Origin: Diphasiastrum complanatum
Taxonomy: Eukaryota > Streptophyta > Lycopodiopsida > Lycopodiales > Lycopodiaceae
NCBI GenBank assembly: GCA_029204225.1
Contig: CM055095.1
Coordinates: 60,156,540-60,220,539, forward strand
Length of the DNA: 64,000 nucleotides
Direction of reading: 5' to 3'
The notes under the pieces were generated by a model. The model saw only the letters and a list, made by a program, of their open reading frames with translations. It had not been told where the DNA came from and searched no databases. Below are positions 33,125-44,525 of the stretch, piece by piece. Positions within the stretch are counted from its first letter, which is position 1; every line of letters begins with the position of its first letter. The translations under genes and the position numbers were made by a program.

Positions 33125-34246
33125 CTAGCTTCCAATGATCCTAGCATAGTTTTTGCCAATAGAACTTTGATCCATCATAAGAATGATCTTCTTCCTAAGA
33201 ATAGATCTTCTTTCAATGATCATGTAATGCTTAAAATAGAAACAACCATAATTGATATAGAGAATAATGTCCACTTGGGATGCTTCACTATTTCTTACAT
33301 TAATTTTACATGTAAAAATGTGACTAGAACATGAAGAATCAAATAGAATGTAAATGAAATGATTCCACCATGCTTTCAACTCTGAACTATCTGGAAAAAT
33401 ATAGCAAACAAACAATAAATGTGAGTGATCAACTTTTGCTTGCATGTCTCCTCCTTCTTTGTCCTTTGTTGCCTTGTATCCACCATGATACTCCATGAAT
33501 GAGCCTCCATCTTCATCTTGCCACAAGAAAACATCAAACCTTGGAAATCCATGAGTAGGTGAGTACATTAATGATGCAAATCCTGCACCACATGACTCCA
33601 TAAACCAAGTAGTTTGCACTAGTCCATCTTCAAGATCTACTTGACACAAGAAAATGACCATGAATTCACCAAAAATTGACAATCTCCAAGTATTGGCACC
33701 AAGTAGCTCAACACTTGAGAGCTTAGCCATGGATGAGTGACATAATGAACCTCCAATAGCTTCATTTCCATCAGCAAAATCATCCAAGAATGCTAGTACA
33801 AATCCAACATCAAAACAATGCTCACCAATGTAGCTAGTTTTACCATATCTTGACAATTTGCCCACATCCACATGAAATTGCTCAAACATGAGATAGAACA
33901 AGTAAAGTAAACTTGAACAACACTTCCTTGCTGCTCCTTTGACCTTACTTGAGTCTTCAATATGCTGCAAAAACAGATCCATAACACCTTTGCCAATTAC
34001 CTCTCCTTTGATGCTCTTGACTAGCTCCAAATTGCCAACTTCTCTTTTGACTAGTTGAAGCGCTTTGAGATCAACCTCTTGATCTTCAACTTGACCATCA
34101 AAGTCATTGAACAAAATTTGTTTTCCAGATCCATTACTTGATTTTACAACAAGATAACATCCATCCAATTGCATAGCTCCATGTACACAAGAAGATCCTC
34201 CAAAAGGTGTTCCACTCTTCATGAGAGATCGATACTCAAGATCCAT
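33125..34246 (-). CDS. Unrecognised ORF in the RT position of copia B
   Basis: 373 codons. Its first residues (MDLEYRSLMKSGT) are the normal beginning of a copia RT domain, after which no RT motif appears: no YVDD, no LVAKG. The body is unrecognised: GEHCFDVGFVLAFLDDFADG, VDLEDGLVQTTWFMESCGAG, several hydrophobic stretches and a CKINVRNSEASQVDIILYIN segment near the end. The same anchor segments (DLEDGLV...MES.GA...S.TH.FP and CKI.VR.SEAS..D.I.YINY) occur in the same order in copia C at 51980-53293, so the segment belongs to this family and is not a private insertion. It could be a transduced host gene or an accessory protein of a non-autonomous element. Confidence 0.55.
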   Translation of the reverse strand: MDLEYRSLMKSGTPFGGSSCVHGAMQLDGCYLVVKSSNGSGKQILFNDFDGQVEDQEVDLKALQLVKREVGNLELVKSIKGEVIGKGVMDLFLQHIEDSSKVKGAARKCCSSLLYLFYLMFEQFHVDVGKLSRYGKTSYIGEHCFDVGFVLAFLDDFADGNEAIGGSLCHSSMAKLSSVELLGANTWRLSIFGEFMVIFLCQVDLEDGLVQTTWFMESCGAGFASLMYSPTHGFPRFDVFLWQDEDGGSFMEYHGGYKATKDKEGGDMQAKVDHSHLLFVCYIFPDSSELKAWWNHFIYILFDSSCSSHIFTCKINVRNSEASQVDIILYINYGCFYFKHYMIIERRSILRKKIILMMDQSSIGKNYARIIGS

Positions 34247-35424
34247 TGCTTGGATCCACTCCTCTTCTTTCCTTCTTGATCTACACTTGTAGGCTCATCC
34301 AAAGAGGTTAGGAAAGCAACATAATTTCCAGAAACTACTTGCTTACCCTTTTGATCATATGTGAGCCTTGAAGGTACTTGTCTTTCTCTTGATGTTCTCC
34401 TTGGCTTTTGACTTGATGAAGGTCCATCATCACCACCATCCAAAGTAGGATCCTTCTCATCAACATCAAGAATGTTAGATCCATCTACTTTACCATCAAT
34501 CATGCTTGAAGACACCTTTGGAATGTTTCCCTCATCAAAAATGACATCTCTACCAACAATCATTTTGTTAGTAGAAGGAATGTAAACCTTGTAGGCTTTA
34601 CTCACCCCACTATATCCAACAAAAATACCTCTTCTTGAAGATGGATCCTCCTTGGTCCTATTATCAAGAGTAATGTTGACATAGCATGTGCATCCAAAGG
34701 TTCTTAGAAAGTTAACACTCGGCCTCCTCTTGAATAGCATCTCAAAAGGTGTCCTTCCATCCAAAATAGCACTTGGCCACCTATTGCACAAGAAATTGGC
34801 ACACAACAAAGCTTGATCCCAAAATGGTTTGTCAAGATTAGCACTTAACCTCATAGCTTGGGCACTTTCACATAAAGTTCTATTCTTCCTTTCAGCCACT
34901 CCATTTTGTTGTGGGGTCCTTGATGTTGTATACTCCCTCTTGATCCCATGCTCATTACAAAAGGCCTTGAACTTGTTAGATATGTACTCACCACCATTGT
35001 CACCTCTCAAGCACTTGATCTTTGTGGAGAATTGGTTCTCCCTTGCATTCTTGAACTTGACAAAGACATCATACACTTCATCCTTGCTCTTTAGTAGATA
35101 GATCCAACAAAATCTACTAAAATCATCAATGAACGTTACATACATCTTAGCTCCACTATTGCTAATTGTAGGAAATCCATGAATATCCGAATGTACAAGT
35201 TGAAAATGCTTTGTAGATCTAGTATAAGGTAGTCTATGTGACTTAGACAAAGCACAAGACTCACAAACATGCTTGTCATTACTTAAGGAACTTGGAAGAC
35301 CAATCACAACCTTCTTCCTTGCCATTACCTCCAATGACTTGAAGTTGAGGTGTCCCATCCTTTTGTGCCAAACCTCTTGAATAGAAATTTGCTCCCTTGC
35401 AGCACATCCAACTTGGTTATCACG
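34219..35424 (-). pseudogene. Copia B pre-integrase zinc domain and integrase
   Basis: It begins at the rearrangement border. The pre-integrase zinc region (HKRMGHLNFKSL...CESCALSKSHRLPY) leads into an integrase core with all three catalytic acids: LVHSDIHG, RGDNGGEY and NGVAERKNRT. The C-terminal FVGYSGVSKAYKVYIP and RDVIFDEG motifs and a linker follow. The open frame continues upstream to 35487, but the first 20-30 codons are read from minisatellite DNA. The missing gag and protease lie in the 36024-38517 half. Confidence 0.85.
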
Positions 35425-36023
35425 TCTCAACCGATGGGTGTCCTCACCATCGCAACCAAACCACCTTCCACCTCCATCTGCATTCACTCATCGCGACTGC
35501 ATTCAATCACAACAGCCGCATTCCATCGCAAATGGACCGCCTTCCACCTCCATCCGCATTCATCCATCGCGACCACATTCCATCGCAACCATCCACATTC
35601 ACCCGTTGCAACCTCATTCCATCCCAACCGATCGCATTCAGCTGTAACCCTGTATTTCTCCCATACAGACCTCCACACTCACTCCCTAAAGCACCACACT
35701 ATTTTAGCAGCCCTTCAAGTTCCATTCCCTTCAAATCGCAACCGATGGCCAGCGTTAAATCTCAACCGATGGCCAGTGTTAAATCTCAACTGACGGCCAG
35801 TGTCAAATCTCAACTAATGGCCTGTGTCAAATCTCAACCGACGGCCTGTGTCAAATCTCAACCGACGGCCTGTGTCAAATCTCAACCGATGGCTTGTGTC
35901 AAATCTCAACCGATGGCCTGTGTCAAATCTCAACCGAAGGCCTGTGTCAAATCTCAACCAACGGCCTGTGCCACATCTCTACCGACGGCCTATGTCAAAT
36001 CTCAACTGATAGACTGTATTCAA
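35425..36023. repeat. Satellite and minisatellite between the two copia B halves
   Basis: The first half is degenerate C/A-rich satellite (CGCATTC and CATCGCAACC motifs). 35740-36010 is a regular 27-bp minisatellite, about ten units of AAATCTCAACCGA(T/C)GGCCTGTGTC type. It ends with ATTCAA, the target-site side of the copia B 5' LTR. Frames on both strands here are repeat artefacts. Confidence 0.85.
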
Positions 36024-36673
36024 TGTGAAAGATTCAACTAGTTTCAGCACATTTTGCAATATTTCCATATTTGGCATATGGAGGCCAAAACTTGTTTTAG
36101 ACTTAGAGGTTGACTTTTCAAAGTTCATTAGTCTAAATTTCATTTGAATAAACACTTTTTGAAAGTGTGGGAAAGATAGAATGCGAGTTTCAGTAGATTC
36201 ACTTTGAATAAGTTGGGTACATTGAATCTAGACCCAAAATTGGTAGGGTTAGCATTTTGGTGGGAAAGCCAAGTGGCCAAATAGGGTTTGGACCTGCTAT
36301 AAAAGGATGTAACTCGTGGAGAGAGTCATCTTCTCTCTTCTCTATCTCATTTCATGCTTGTACATGGTTCTCTTGGGTTCTACTGTCCATTGGTGCACTA
36401 TCTTGGTGATTGCTTGCAATTCTATGTGTAGAATGATCTATATTTGCTATTTCTGGATCCACACGTGTGAAATACAGTAGCTTGCTGGTTTTGTACGGAC
36501 AGCAACAGTACATAATCATTTCATTCAAGTTTGATCAAGTTCTATTAGTGTTTGCATCTCAAATTGTGTGTAGATGCTGATTTTTCTACATTGGTGAAAT
36601 TGGTAGTGTATTTCTCTTTCTAACCAAAGATCATTCAAGTAGATTGGATCTTAAGGATCTGAGATCTTTCACA
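36024..36673 (+). repeat. Copia B 5' LTR
   Basis: 650 bp, TGTGAAAGATTC to CTTTCACA. A TATA box (CTATAAAAGG, about 36297-36306) is followed by a GAGAGAGTCATC leader shared with the copia C LTRs. TTCAA precedes it. Confidence 0.9.
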
Positions 36674-36685
36674 TGGTATCAGAGC
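36674..36685 (+). promoter_or_regulatory. Primer binding site, initiator tRNA-Met (copia B)
   Basis: TGGTATCAGAGC abuts the LTR directly. Confidence 0.9.
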
Positions 36686-37273
36686 TTGTGTTTTAGGTTA
36701 TGAAGGAGGAAATCAGATCTATCAATGATTTGGTGAAGATATCAAGTCTAGAGCATGCTAGAGAGGATTCTACACCAAAATCGGATTTTTTGCTTTTGTA
36801 GATTGGATCTTTTGTAGATCAAAACACTAAATAGGTCAATATACTTGTTCAATTCCATTTTTTGAATTCACATGCTGGATTTGGCCGATTTTTGGATCTT
36901 TGGTTCAGCCTAAGTGGTGGCTTATAGATTGCATATCAAATTTTCAGCATTTGCATGTAGATTTGGAATAGTCAATTTTTTGTGATTTTGTCAAAACCCT
37001 AATTTTAATTGGATCTCTAGATAGTGAGGTTGCTGGACTTCATTTGAGTGTATTTCAATCTTAGGAAGTGGCAAAAGTTATTAGATTGAGGATAGATCAT
37101 AGGTTGATCAAGATTCCATGATTCTATGTGTTGATTTGCTTGGATAAGTGCTAGAAGAGAATTTGTGAGATAGTTTCAAATCTTGGTGATTTCTTTTGAA
37201 AGAATTTGTTGTTGTTCAAAGGAGTGCTTTGTGCATTGAAACAGGTGGAAAGAGAAGATCAGGTCATTACTAC

Positions 37274-38134
37274 ATGGCAACCTCAATTGGAGTCATGTTG
37301 GAAGCCAATGATAGGCTTACCTCAAGTAACTATTCATTATGGAAAGTGAGGATGGAGTCACTTCTTGAGATGAATGATGTTTTGGATTTTGTTGTAGGTT
37401 TGGAGGAGAGACCAGCAACACAACAAGATCAATTGAGGTATGACAAGAGGGCCAAGAAGACTCTACACATGATAAAGATGAATGTTACCAATGAACTTCT
37501 CAAGGAAGTTGGTAAGTGCACATCATCTTTGGAAGCTTGGAATTCATTGAAGAAGCTTTATGAATCCAAGTCTACTTCTAGAGTGTTGACTCTAAGAAGG
37601 CAAATCTTTTCTTGTTTGCAAAAGAATGAAGAAAGTCCAAGTACTTTTGTTTTGAGAATGAAAGCATTGAATGATGAGTTAGCTTGCATAGATGAAAGCA
37701 TTAAGGAAGGAGAACTTATTCAAGTGATTCTTAATGGCTTGTTGGATGCTCATGCTAACATTGTTCAAAGTATTGCTATTCAAAAGACTTTGCCAAGTTT
37801 GATGGATCTTCCAGAGATCTTGATCAATGAGGAATATAGGCTTCAAGCAAGAGGTGGATCTACGTCGACACTTCAAGAGGATGCTATGTTCACAAAGGGC
37901 AAATTCAAGGGCAAAACCAAAAGCAAGTGGTCTAAAGGGCAAGATCAAGTGGATGCTTCTTCAAGTGGCAAAAAGAAGGATAGATCAAAGCTCAAGTGCT
38001 TCTATTGTGGCATCAAAGGACACTTTGCAAGTGAGTGCTACAAGAAGAAGAGAGATCAAGGAGACAAGCAAGGTAATCTTACTCTTGATGAGGATGTTTG
38101 GATGTGCAAGATGCAAATGATGATGCTTTTGTGA
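37274..38134 (+). pseudogene. Copia B gag
   Basis: From ATG 37274 (MATSIGVMLEANDRLTSSNY). The protein has the UBN2-type gag pattern (YSLWKVRMESLLEMNDVLDF, then ALHMIKMNVTNELL-like, SKSTSRVLTLRRQIF, LNGLLDAHANIVQS), a Lys/Ser-rich linker and one zinc knuckle CFYCGIKGHFASEC. A frameshift near 38095 separates it from the protease, which copia C has in a single frame, so this copy carries an indel. Confidence 0.85.
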
Positions 38135-38526
38135 TGTCTTCATGTATGCTTGCTAATGATGGAGATCTAGATCCTTGGTGGATTGATAGTGGAGCAAGTT
38201 CACACATGACCTTTCACAAAGAGTACTTCACTTCTTTGTTGGCATATGGAGATGACAAGAGGGTGATCTACACGGCCAATGATGGTGAGTGTGCAATCAA
38301 AGGGATTGGCACAATTTCTATTTCTCTCTCTACAAATAGGAATGTTCATTTGGAGGATGTCTTGTTTATTCCATCTATTACCAAGAATTTGCTTAGTGTG
38401 AGTCAAATGCTAAGTAAGGGCCTCAAGGTGGAGTTTGATGGAGATGCTTGTTTGATCAGAAGGAAGGATGTCTTGATTGAAAAAGGTAAAAGACAAAGGA
38501 AGTTGTTCAAACTTCTCTTCGGTTGA
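38098..38526 (+). pseudogene. Copia B protease, cut at rearrangement point
   Basis: It contains the aspartic protease active site (WWIDSGASSHMT), then VLFIPSITKNLLSVSQML. It stops within the pre-integrase linker at about 38517, where AATCTCAACCG-type minisatellite (inverted) begins. The rest of the pol gene is on the opposite strand at 35424-32553. Confidence 0.85.
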
Positions 38527-38960
38527 GATTTGAACGAGCGCTTTGGTTAAGAATTGAGCAATGGGCTCCGGTTGAGATTTGACACTTGCTGTTGGTTGAA
38601 ATTTGATAGAGTGTGTCGGCTGAGATTTAATACATCACTCCGGTTGAGATTTGATACAGGTGCTTCGGTTGAGATTTCATTGAGGTGCTCTGGTTGAGAA
38701 TGGAAGCGTGAGGGGACGGGAGGAGCGTGATCTTGTGTTGAAGGAAATCTAGCTCTGTTTGTGTGTTTTCTAACAATGAGGAAGCCAATGGATTTGCGAG
38801 TGTATTAGTTAGTGGATATGGGCAATGATGTAGCCATATATGTGGCTCTGCACAGTTTGTAGAAACTCAAATTTGTTGAGAGATTGGGAGTTTGTTTGCA
38901 GGGATCTGAGCGTGGACAATGTTACAGTTCTTCTGGATATATACAGAATGCATTGGAGTT
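38518..38960. repeat. Inverted minisatellite and outer-element leader
   Basis: CGGTTGAGATTTGA units to about 38700, then AT-rich sequence without a gene up to the primer site of the outer element. Confidence 0.65.
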
Positions 38961-38978
38961 CAAGTGGCAACGGTGTCA
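38961..38978 (-). promoter_or_regulatory. Primer binding site of outer element (mutated tRNA-Asp type)
   Basis: On the minus strand, directly inside the LTR, TTTGACACCGTTGCC matches TTTGGCGCCGTTGCC of the young Ty3 element except for G-to-A changes. This fixes the outer element on the minus strand. Confidence 0.6.
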
Positions 38979-38980
38979 AA

Positions 38981-40133
38981 TGTTGACAGATCCCCTGCTT
39001 TAGAGGACCTTTGATTTACTCTTTGCTTCTTCAGAACTATTTCTGCCTGTTACCAGGCTTCATGGCATTCATTAGATGTGTTCTTGATATTGCAATGCCC
39101 AAGCCAGGTAGAATGGACAGATTGACGTTGTAGTAATTTTGTCCTGCCTGTCAGAGGACAACTCAGGGTCATTCTCTCTTTAAAACACTCACATTCAAAC
39201 AGAGTTGCAAGCCATGAACATTCCTTTACAGATCAACATGCAGCCCAAATGAACATTCAATTAATTCTACAGCTACCCACTCTAAAAATGAACTGAATCA
39301 AATCCTACACTTTACTAAAACTGAGCTACACTTGCATTAATCCACAAAGCTAAAACAAGAACTAATCTACAGCATTTTAGATGTCCAAGAATCAAGAAAC
39401 CAACCAGTCTTTTGATTCTTGGACATCTCAAGAACATCAAAAACTAGAATGTTGGAGGATATGCAAGATTTATACCACATTTCTAGTCTATTTAGTTTAC
39501 TTGAATGCTGATTCCTACATTAATCCACAAACAAGAAAAGAAGACTAATCCACTCTAGGAAAGCATCAAATGTAATCCACTCTACAATCCACAACCACAC
39601 ACAAAGGTGGGAAGGGCAAGATCATGAATGCATCACTCAAGAAACAAGCATGATCAAGGAGCTCAATGGATGCACCAAACTCATGAAGGCTCTTCTCATT
39701 TCAGCATGGAGTAGATACAATACACAAAAAGCTCCTCTCACAAAGAGGGAGTCTCTTAAATAAACAAGAGAGCTTCTTAGGTGGCATCCTAGTGGAATTT
39801 TCACATTTCACAAATTACAAGTGGAATAATGCTCTCCACTAGAGGTCATCATCAAAAGGTGGCTCACTCTATTTCTTTTAAGAGAGGTCTACTTGCATTT
39901 ATTACATTTGCCTAGAAATACTAGTTCCTACATGGTCATTCCATCTTTCGGGATTCACCATGAGGCTTAAACAATTCTTGCTTGTCATTCCTAACTAACA
40001 TTTCTCGGCTCTCATACTCGTCTCTCAGTCTTCGTTAGTCTCGTCTTCTCAGAGACCTCCTCGGTCTAAGGTGAGAGGTGCTCTTGAGTTGCTCTGTCCG
40101 AGTATCTTGGGGATTCGTCAGAATCAGCCAATA
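38981..40133 (-). mobile_element. Outer Ty3-type element: 5' LTR (copy 3)
   Basis: 1153 bp, TGTTGACAG to CAGCCAATA. The terminal CA is mutated to TA. GCACA (40134-40138) follows and matches the base block before copy 2 at 18486-18490. It is the longest of the three LTR copies. Confidence 0.85.
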
Positions 40134-40607
40134 GCACAAGTAAAGACATATATCTCGAGACACTTTGAAATATCGGACGTGGGAGAAGCCAAGTGCTAAC
40201 GAGGATTGCAGATCGACAAAGATCTTAAAGTTGGGAGATTATACCTACACTAGTCAAGATATATCCGGAAGATCATTGATGATTTCAATATGGCAGATTA
40301 CAAGGGAGTAAATACTCCAATGACTCCTGGCACAATGATGACAAACGAAGACTGTCCCAGAGATGATGTAAAATGACAAGCAATGCAGCACAAGTCTTAC
40401 AGAAGGCTTATCAGTTTTTTGATGTACTTGAAAGACAACACGATCACCTTGGAAACAGAGAGCGTCGAATATACACTTGAATGCAACACTCACAGTGAGG
40501 TGCGTATCAAAAGAACAATATAGTTCTAGAAGTAGCTAGTTCATGAGAGTGAACACATCTCGTGCGCCACCGCACTGATCTGGGAAATGGACAACGCTCA
40601 AAGAAAT
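40134..40607 (+). pseudogene. Copia RT/RNase H fragment (downstream half, element F)
   Basis: The frame resumes exactly where the 18490 fragment stopped: ...VKTYISRHFEISDVGEAK, then LQIDKDLKVG, FNMADYKGVNTPMTPG and SYRRLISFLMYL with several stops. This is the thumb/connection part of a copia RT polyprotein. It ends against an LTR-like sequence at 40608. Confidence 0.8.
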
Positions 40608-40904
40608 TGTTGATGTATACTCAATTTTGATAATAAAGACGAGTTACAGTTTTCTATTCAATGTGTGCAATCTCTGAATGTTGTGATGTTAATTCAATTG
40701 ATCAGTAGATATATTTCCGTTGTCATCAGATATTATTTGTGTTCATAAAATCATTGTTAGATTAGCAGTACTTATCTGCTACTCAGAGGATGACTGATCG
40801 CATTTTGTAGCAGTAGCTTCATCCGACAAATCGGCTCCATTTGAGCTCATGCTGGGATCATCGCCTGAGCTAGATTCGTTAGATTCTATCAATGGTATCA
40901 GAGC
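40608..40904 (+). mobile_element. Short copia LTR followed by a primer site
   Basis: 284 bp from TGTTGATGTATAC to CTATCA (40891), then TGGTATCAGAGC at 40893-40904. An LTR followed by a primer site is a 5' LTR, yet RT/connection sequence precedes it. The junction suggests recombination between two elements or a one-LTR tandem arrangement. Confidence 0.5.
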
Positions 40905-40965
40905 GACCAAAGATTCCTTTAGTGATATCAGATCGACCGAAGATTCCTTTAGCATGTCTGTGAGA

Positions 40966-42115
40966 TCCATAGGTTTTCAATAATACTGGAGTAAAGATAT
41001 TCAAAATACTGATCTGAATTCTTACTCAATTAATAGACCAAGACTTACACTTAAGCACCATTACAATTCCTTATAGTCCTCTGACAATAATTAACTATCT
41101 ATTTATGATCCGTCAATCATAAATATTTAGATTCATATGATTTGTCAATTATAATTTTCTGGAATTCCAAAACCATAATCATTTATAGGATACTGGAGTA
41201 TATGTCCACATAACTCAGGAGAAGTAAGAATTATTTCAAATCTTTCCACCAAGAAAATGCTTAGGAATATTCTTCAAATAGGATTCTTTAACTAAAATGC
41301 AAGATTCAAGCTCTATAAACCACTAGTAATTAAAGTCTGAATGCATACCAAAATGACAATCATCTTCAACTACAAAAAACTTTAGATTACAATCCAAAAT
41401 CACATCTAGATACCCAAAGTCCTGTTGAATATCAATTCGGTTATTATTCTTGGATCCATTATGATTCGTTATCCAATTGAGCTCTATGGGATACAATCAC
41501 TAATGAGCTGAGTCCCTTCCTTAACTAAGGAATACTCTATCCCAAGAACACTGTATATCCAATTAACTGATGAACCCAAATGATTCACTAATCATGCGTC
41601 TTACAAGCAATATAATTCAAAATCGTCAATTCCCGATGAATCCACATCACATTGACCATTTTACCAATTAGCTTCATCTTAGAGTAATCAACTACTCAAG
41701 CTAATTGCCAGTGATTCAAAAATCTCAAATGTCTAGGTGCAGATCTTAATTATACTAGTATGACACCACATTTAGATCCTCATCCAAACCATTTATAAGT
41801 TAATCCATAAATCTCCAATCCAAAGATTTGTTAACTCTGCAAATATCTATCAAAACAATACTTGATCACATGTTTATGTTCACCGACTAGGTTGAGTGCA
41901 CCAAATAACACTAGTAACCAGGAATACACAGTAGATTCATACAAGATTAATCGTGTACATATGTGAATAATGTCACTATGACCCAGTACATAAACACATT
42001 TCTATCTGGCAAATTCCACCAGAACCCACATATGTTACTTACATATCTCACTAAGATCTTGTAACTCAACTACAAAATAGTTTCTATTCCTCATGAGTAA
42101 ATAATGAGTCCGAGA
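40966..42115 (+). repeat. Third copy of copia D 5' region (truncated)
   Basis: This matches 5610-6810 and 57310-58515. The right arm of the long palindrome is deleted here. It diverges at CCTCATGAGTAAATAATG. No gene. Confidence 0.75.
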
Positions 42116-43304
42116 AAATCTCTGAGACGAATACCATTCACTCTCAATAGTTTTCCAATCTAACTTACCTTCTAATTACATTATTTCTTCCACTCAATCA
42201 ACCCCTCTCTGATCCTAGTACTCAAACTAAGATTAGGTTGATCTAATACAGAACTCTTAGACTTAAATTCTGATCAAACTTACTTCTATTCCAATCAAAA
42301 TGGAATTAGTATCCTTTGACCTTTTACCGTACTACTTATAGATAATGATTCAAATATCAAACCTGTTCTACTTCCAAATTGTCCACGCAATTGCCCTAGA
42401 AATTTTTTCTTTTTCAAAAAGTTCCAATTAGGTATCTTACTCTGAATCTATCCGAAATTACTTTCAGACCAAATCTCATTTCTATACCACATTTGGTTCT
42501 CTTCCAAAACTATGCAATCTACAGATTTCCAAATAGAATTTTATTCCACCACTTCACCCCTCCTTTTAAAGAAATTATAAATTTCAGTAAAAGCTAACTG
42601 GGAAGATGATATATAAAAATATCTAAATCCAAGAAAAGTCAGTAATTAGTGCATTCCAATAAAGGATTCACTCTATTATAAATAGGACTTTTCCTTCAAA
42701 TATTTTCAACCCGAGTGACAATACAATCAATCCATTAAAACCTATTTATGCAACAAAGATAATACAAGATTCAAGACATTAAACCACTTTGACTTTAGAA
42801 TTTATCTGACTTCCAAGTCTATTCACACAAGTAGTAATTTATATGACATGACAGTCTTTCATAAGAATAACTCCATGCTGGAACGAATCTTATATTTGAG
42901 AAATCACTAAGAAGTAAAGGATTAATTAATAAAGTGAGAAATATATTTGAGGGCCTCTGATTTTATAAATAACATGCAACCCCCATGCAAGTCAACTATA
43001 AATAGATCACATTTCTTCATGCAGTCCTCCTGCCAATATCCATCACATAGACATGCAATACTCCATATGTCTCAATTAGAGTGTCTGGGTCCTCTCAAGG
43101 TTATTATTCACAAATAGGCCTCAACATGGAATTAAATCTCGGCATGACCAATAATCTTGAGTACTGGAGGCCGGTTTACCATATTAGGACTATTCTAGGT
43201 CCTAACCGAATATGGCCATAACACATGTAGTTGGGCCTGGTTCAGAGACATGGGATGATGATATGGGATGACTTAGAAAAATGATATGATATCTCATTTC
43301 TCAT
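42116..43304. other. AT-rich, no gene seen
   Basis: Short frames only. 43080-43215 is the second copy of the repeat at 18225-18360. The rest is unassigned. Confidence 0.5.
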
Positions 43305-43355
43305 GTTGATTCCTCTACAAGATCTTCCTGATCCATCATCCCTTGTGTTCGCCAC

Positions 43356-43440
<85 letters not shown>

Positions 43441-43516
43441 GCTCTATGTTGCACACACGAGAGACAGAGAGAGACAACGAGATATTCGCTGGAGAGATTC
43501 TTCTCTACTCCACATG

Positions 43517-43562
<46 letters not shown>
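43305..43562. repeat. GA microsatellites, shared with 16.5 kb
   Basis: (GA)n at about 43358-43435 and 43519-43562, separated by a TTTTGCTCTATGTTGCACACA block also present at 16630. Confidence 0.8.
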
Positions 43563-43566
<4 letters not shown>

Positions 43567-43932
43567 TGTGTTATGTGGGCCATACCCTTTGATGGACACG
43601 TGTCATTTTGGCCTTAAGAAATATAATGCATGACCACATGTCAGGTTGCCTGAAAAAATGTTTTGACATGTGTCACACAACATGTGTTTAGACATGTTGA
43701 TGTGGCATGACACATGTCATGCACATACTCACCAGTGGTATGTATACCATCTCCATGTTGAGAGCGAATTGGTTGACTAACTTTTTTCAAAACAGTGGGA
43801 ACATATTGGATACTTGATCTATTGCATGAATCTGGAATAGCTACAGTTGAAGGGCCACCACCAAGGCCGCTCCTCCTCTTCTCTACATCTGATTTCGTAG
43901 CCTTTGTTGCGAGCTTGAAGTAGAGAGACTAT

Positions 43933-44021
<89 letters not shown>

Positions 44022-44480
44022 CATACACATATTTTTTTTTTTATTGACTGGATTATATAATCTTAAAACTCAATTCTAATGCCCATGTACTCTTCACAAT
44101 ATGTCACATGGCTATTGTCTTTGAGCAAACAACTCCACCTTTTAATAGGACAAAATTGTAAAAACTGGAAAGTGCAGTACAAGGATTTAAAACAAAAATG
44201 CATATTCTGCTTTTTAGAATGCCTTATAATGGTCATCATATGTTTCCACTATTTTGAAAAAAGCTTAGTCGACCGATTCTCGCTCAACACGGAGACAATA
44301 TATTTACCACCGGTGAGCATGTGCACGACATGTGTCATGCCACATCAACATAATAACACGTGTTGCACAACATGTGTCAAAAGAAATTTCAGGCAACCTG
44401 ACACGTGGCCATGCAATGTTTTTCTTAAGGCCAAAATGACACGTGTCCAGCAAAGGGTATGGCGGCCCACATAATACAAG

Positions 44481-44482
<2 letters not shown>
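43563..44482. mobile_element. Foldback element with ~178-bp terminal inverted repeats
   Basis: 43563-43740 and 44305-44482 are inverted repeats with roughly 85% identity by eye. Shared landmarks are TTATGTGGGCC, GGACACGTGTCATTTTGG, CAGGTTGCCTGAAA and TGATGTGGCATGACACATGTC. The inner 560 bp contains a (GA)n tract (43937-44018) and no credible coding frame. The repeats are rich in ACACGTGTC/ACATGTGTC boxes. GA and CT tracts extend the complementarity outward. Confidence 0.65.

Positions 44483-44525
<43 letters not shown>

Noticed and set aside
35397-36041. 214-codon plus-strand frame of SQPMACVK-type repeats
   Set aside because: It is a translation of the 27-bp minisatellite; a multiple of three keeps the frame open without selection.
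18491-40133. LTR copies 2 and 3 as two independent solo LTRs
   Set aside because: The shared GCACA at the outer edges and the in-frame continuation of one copia RT gene across them fit a single insertion.
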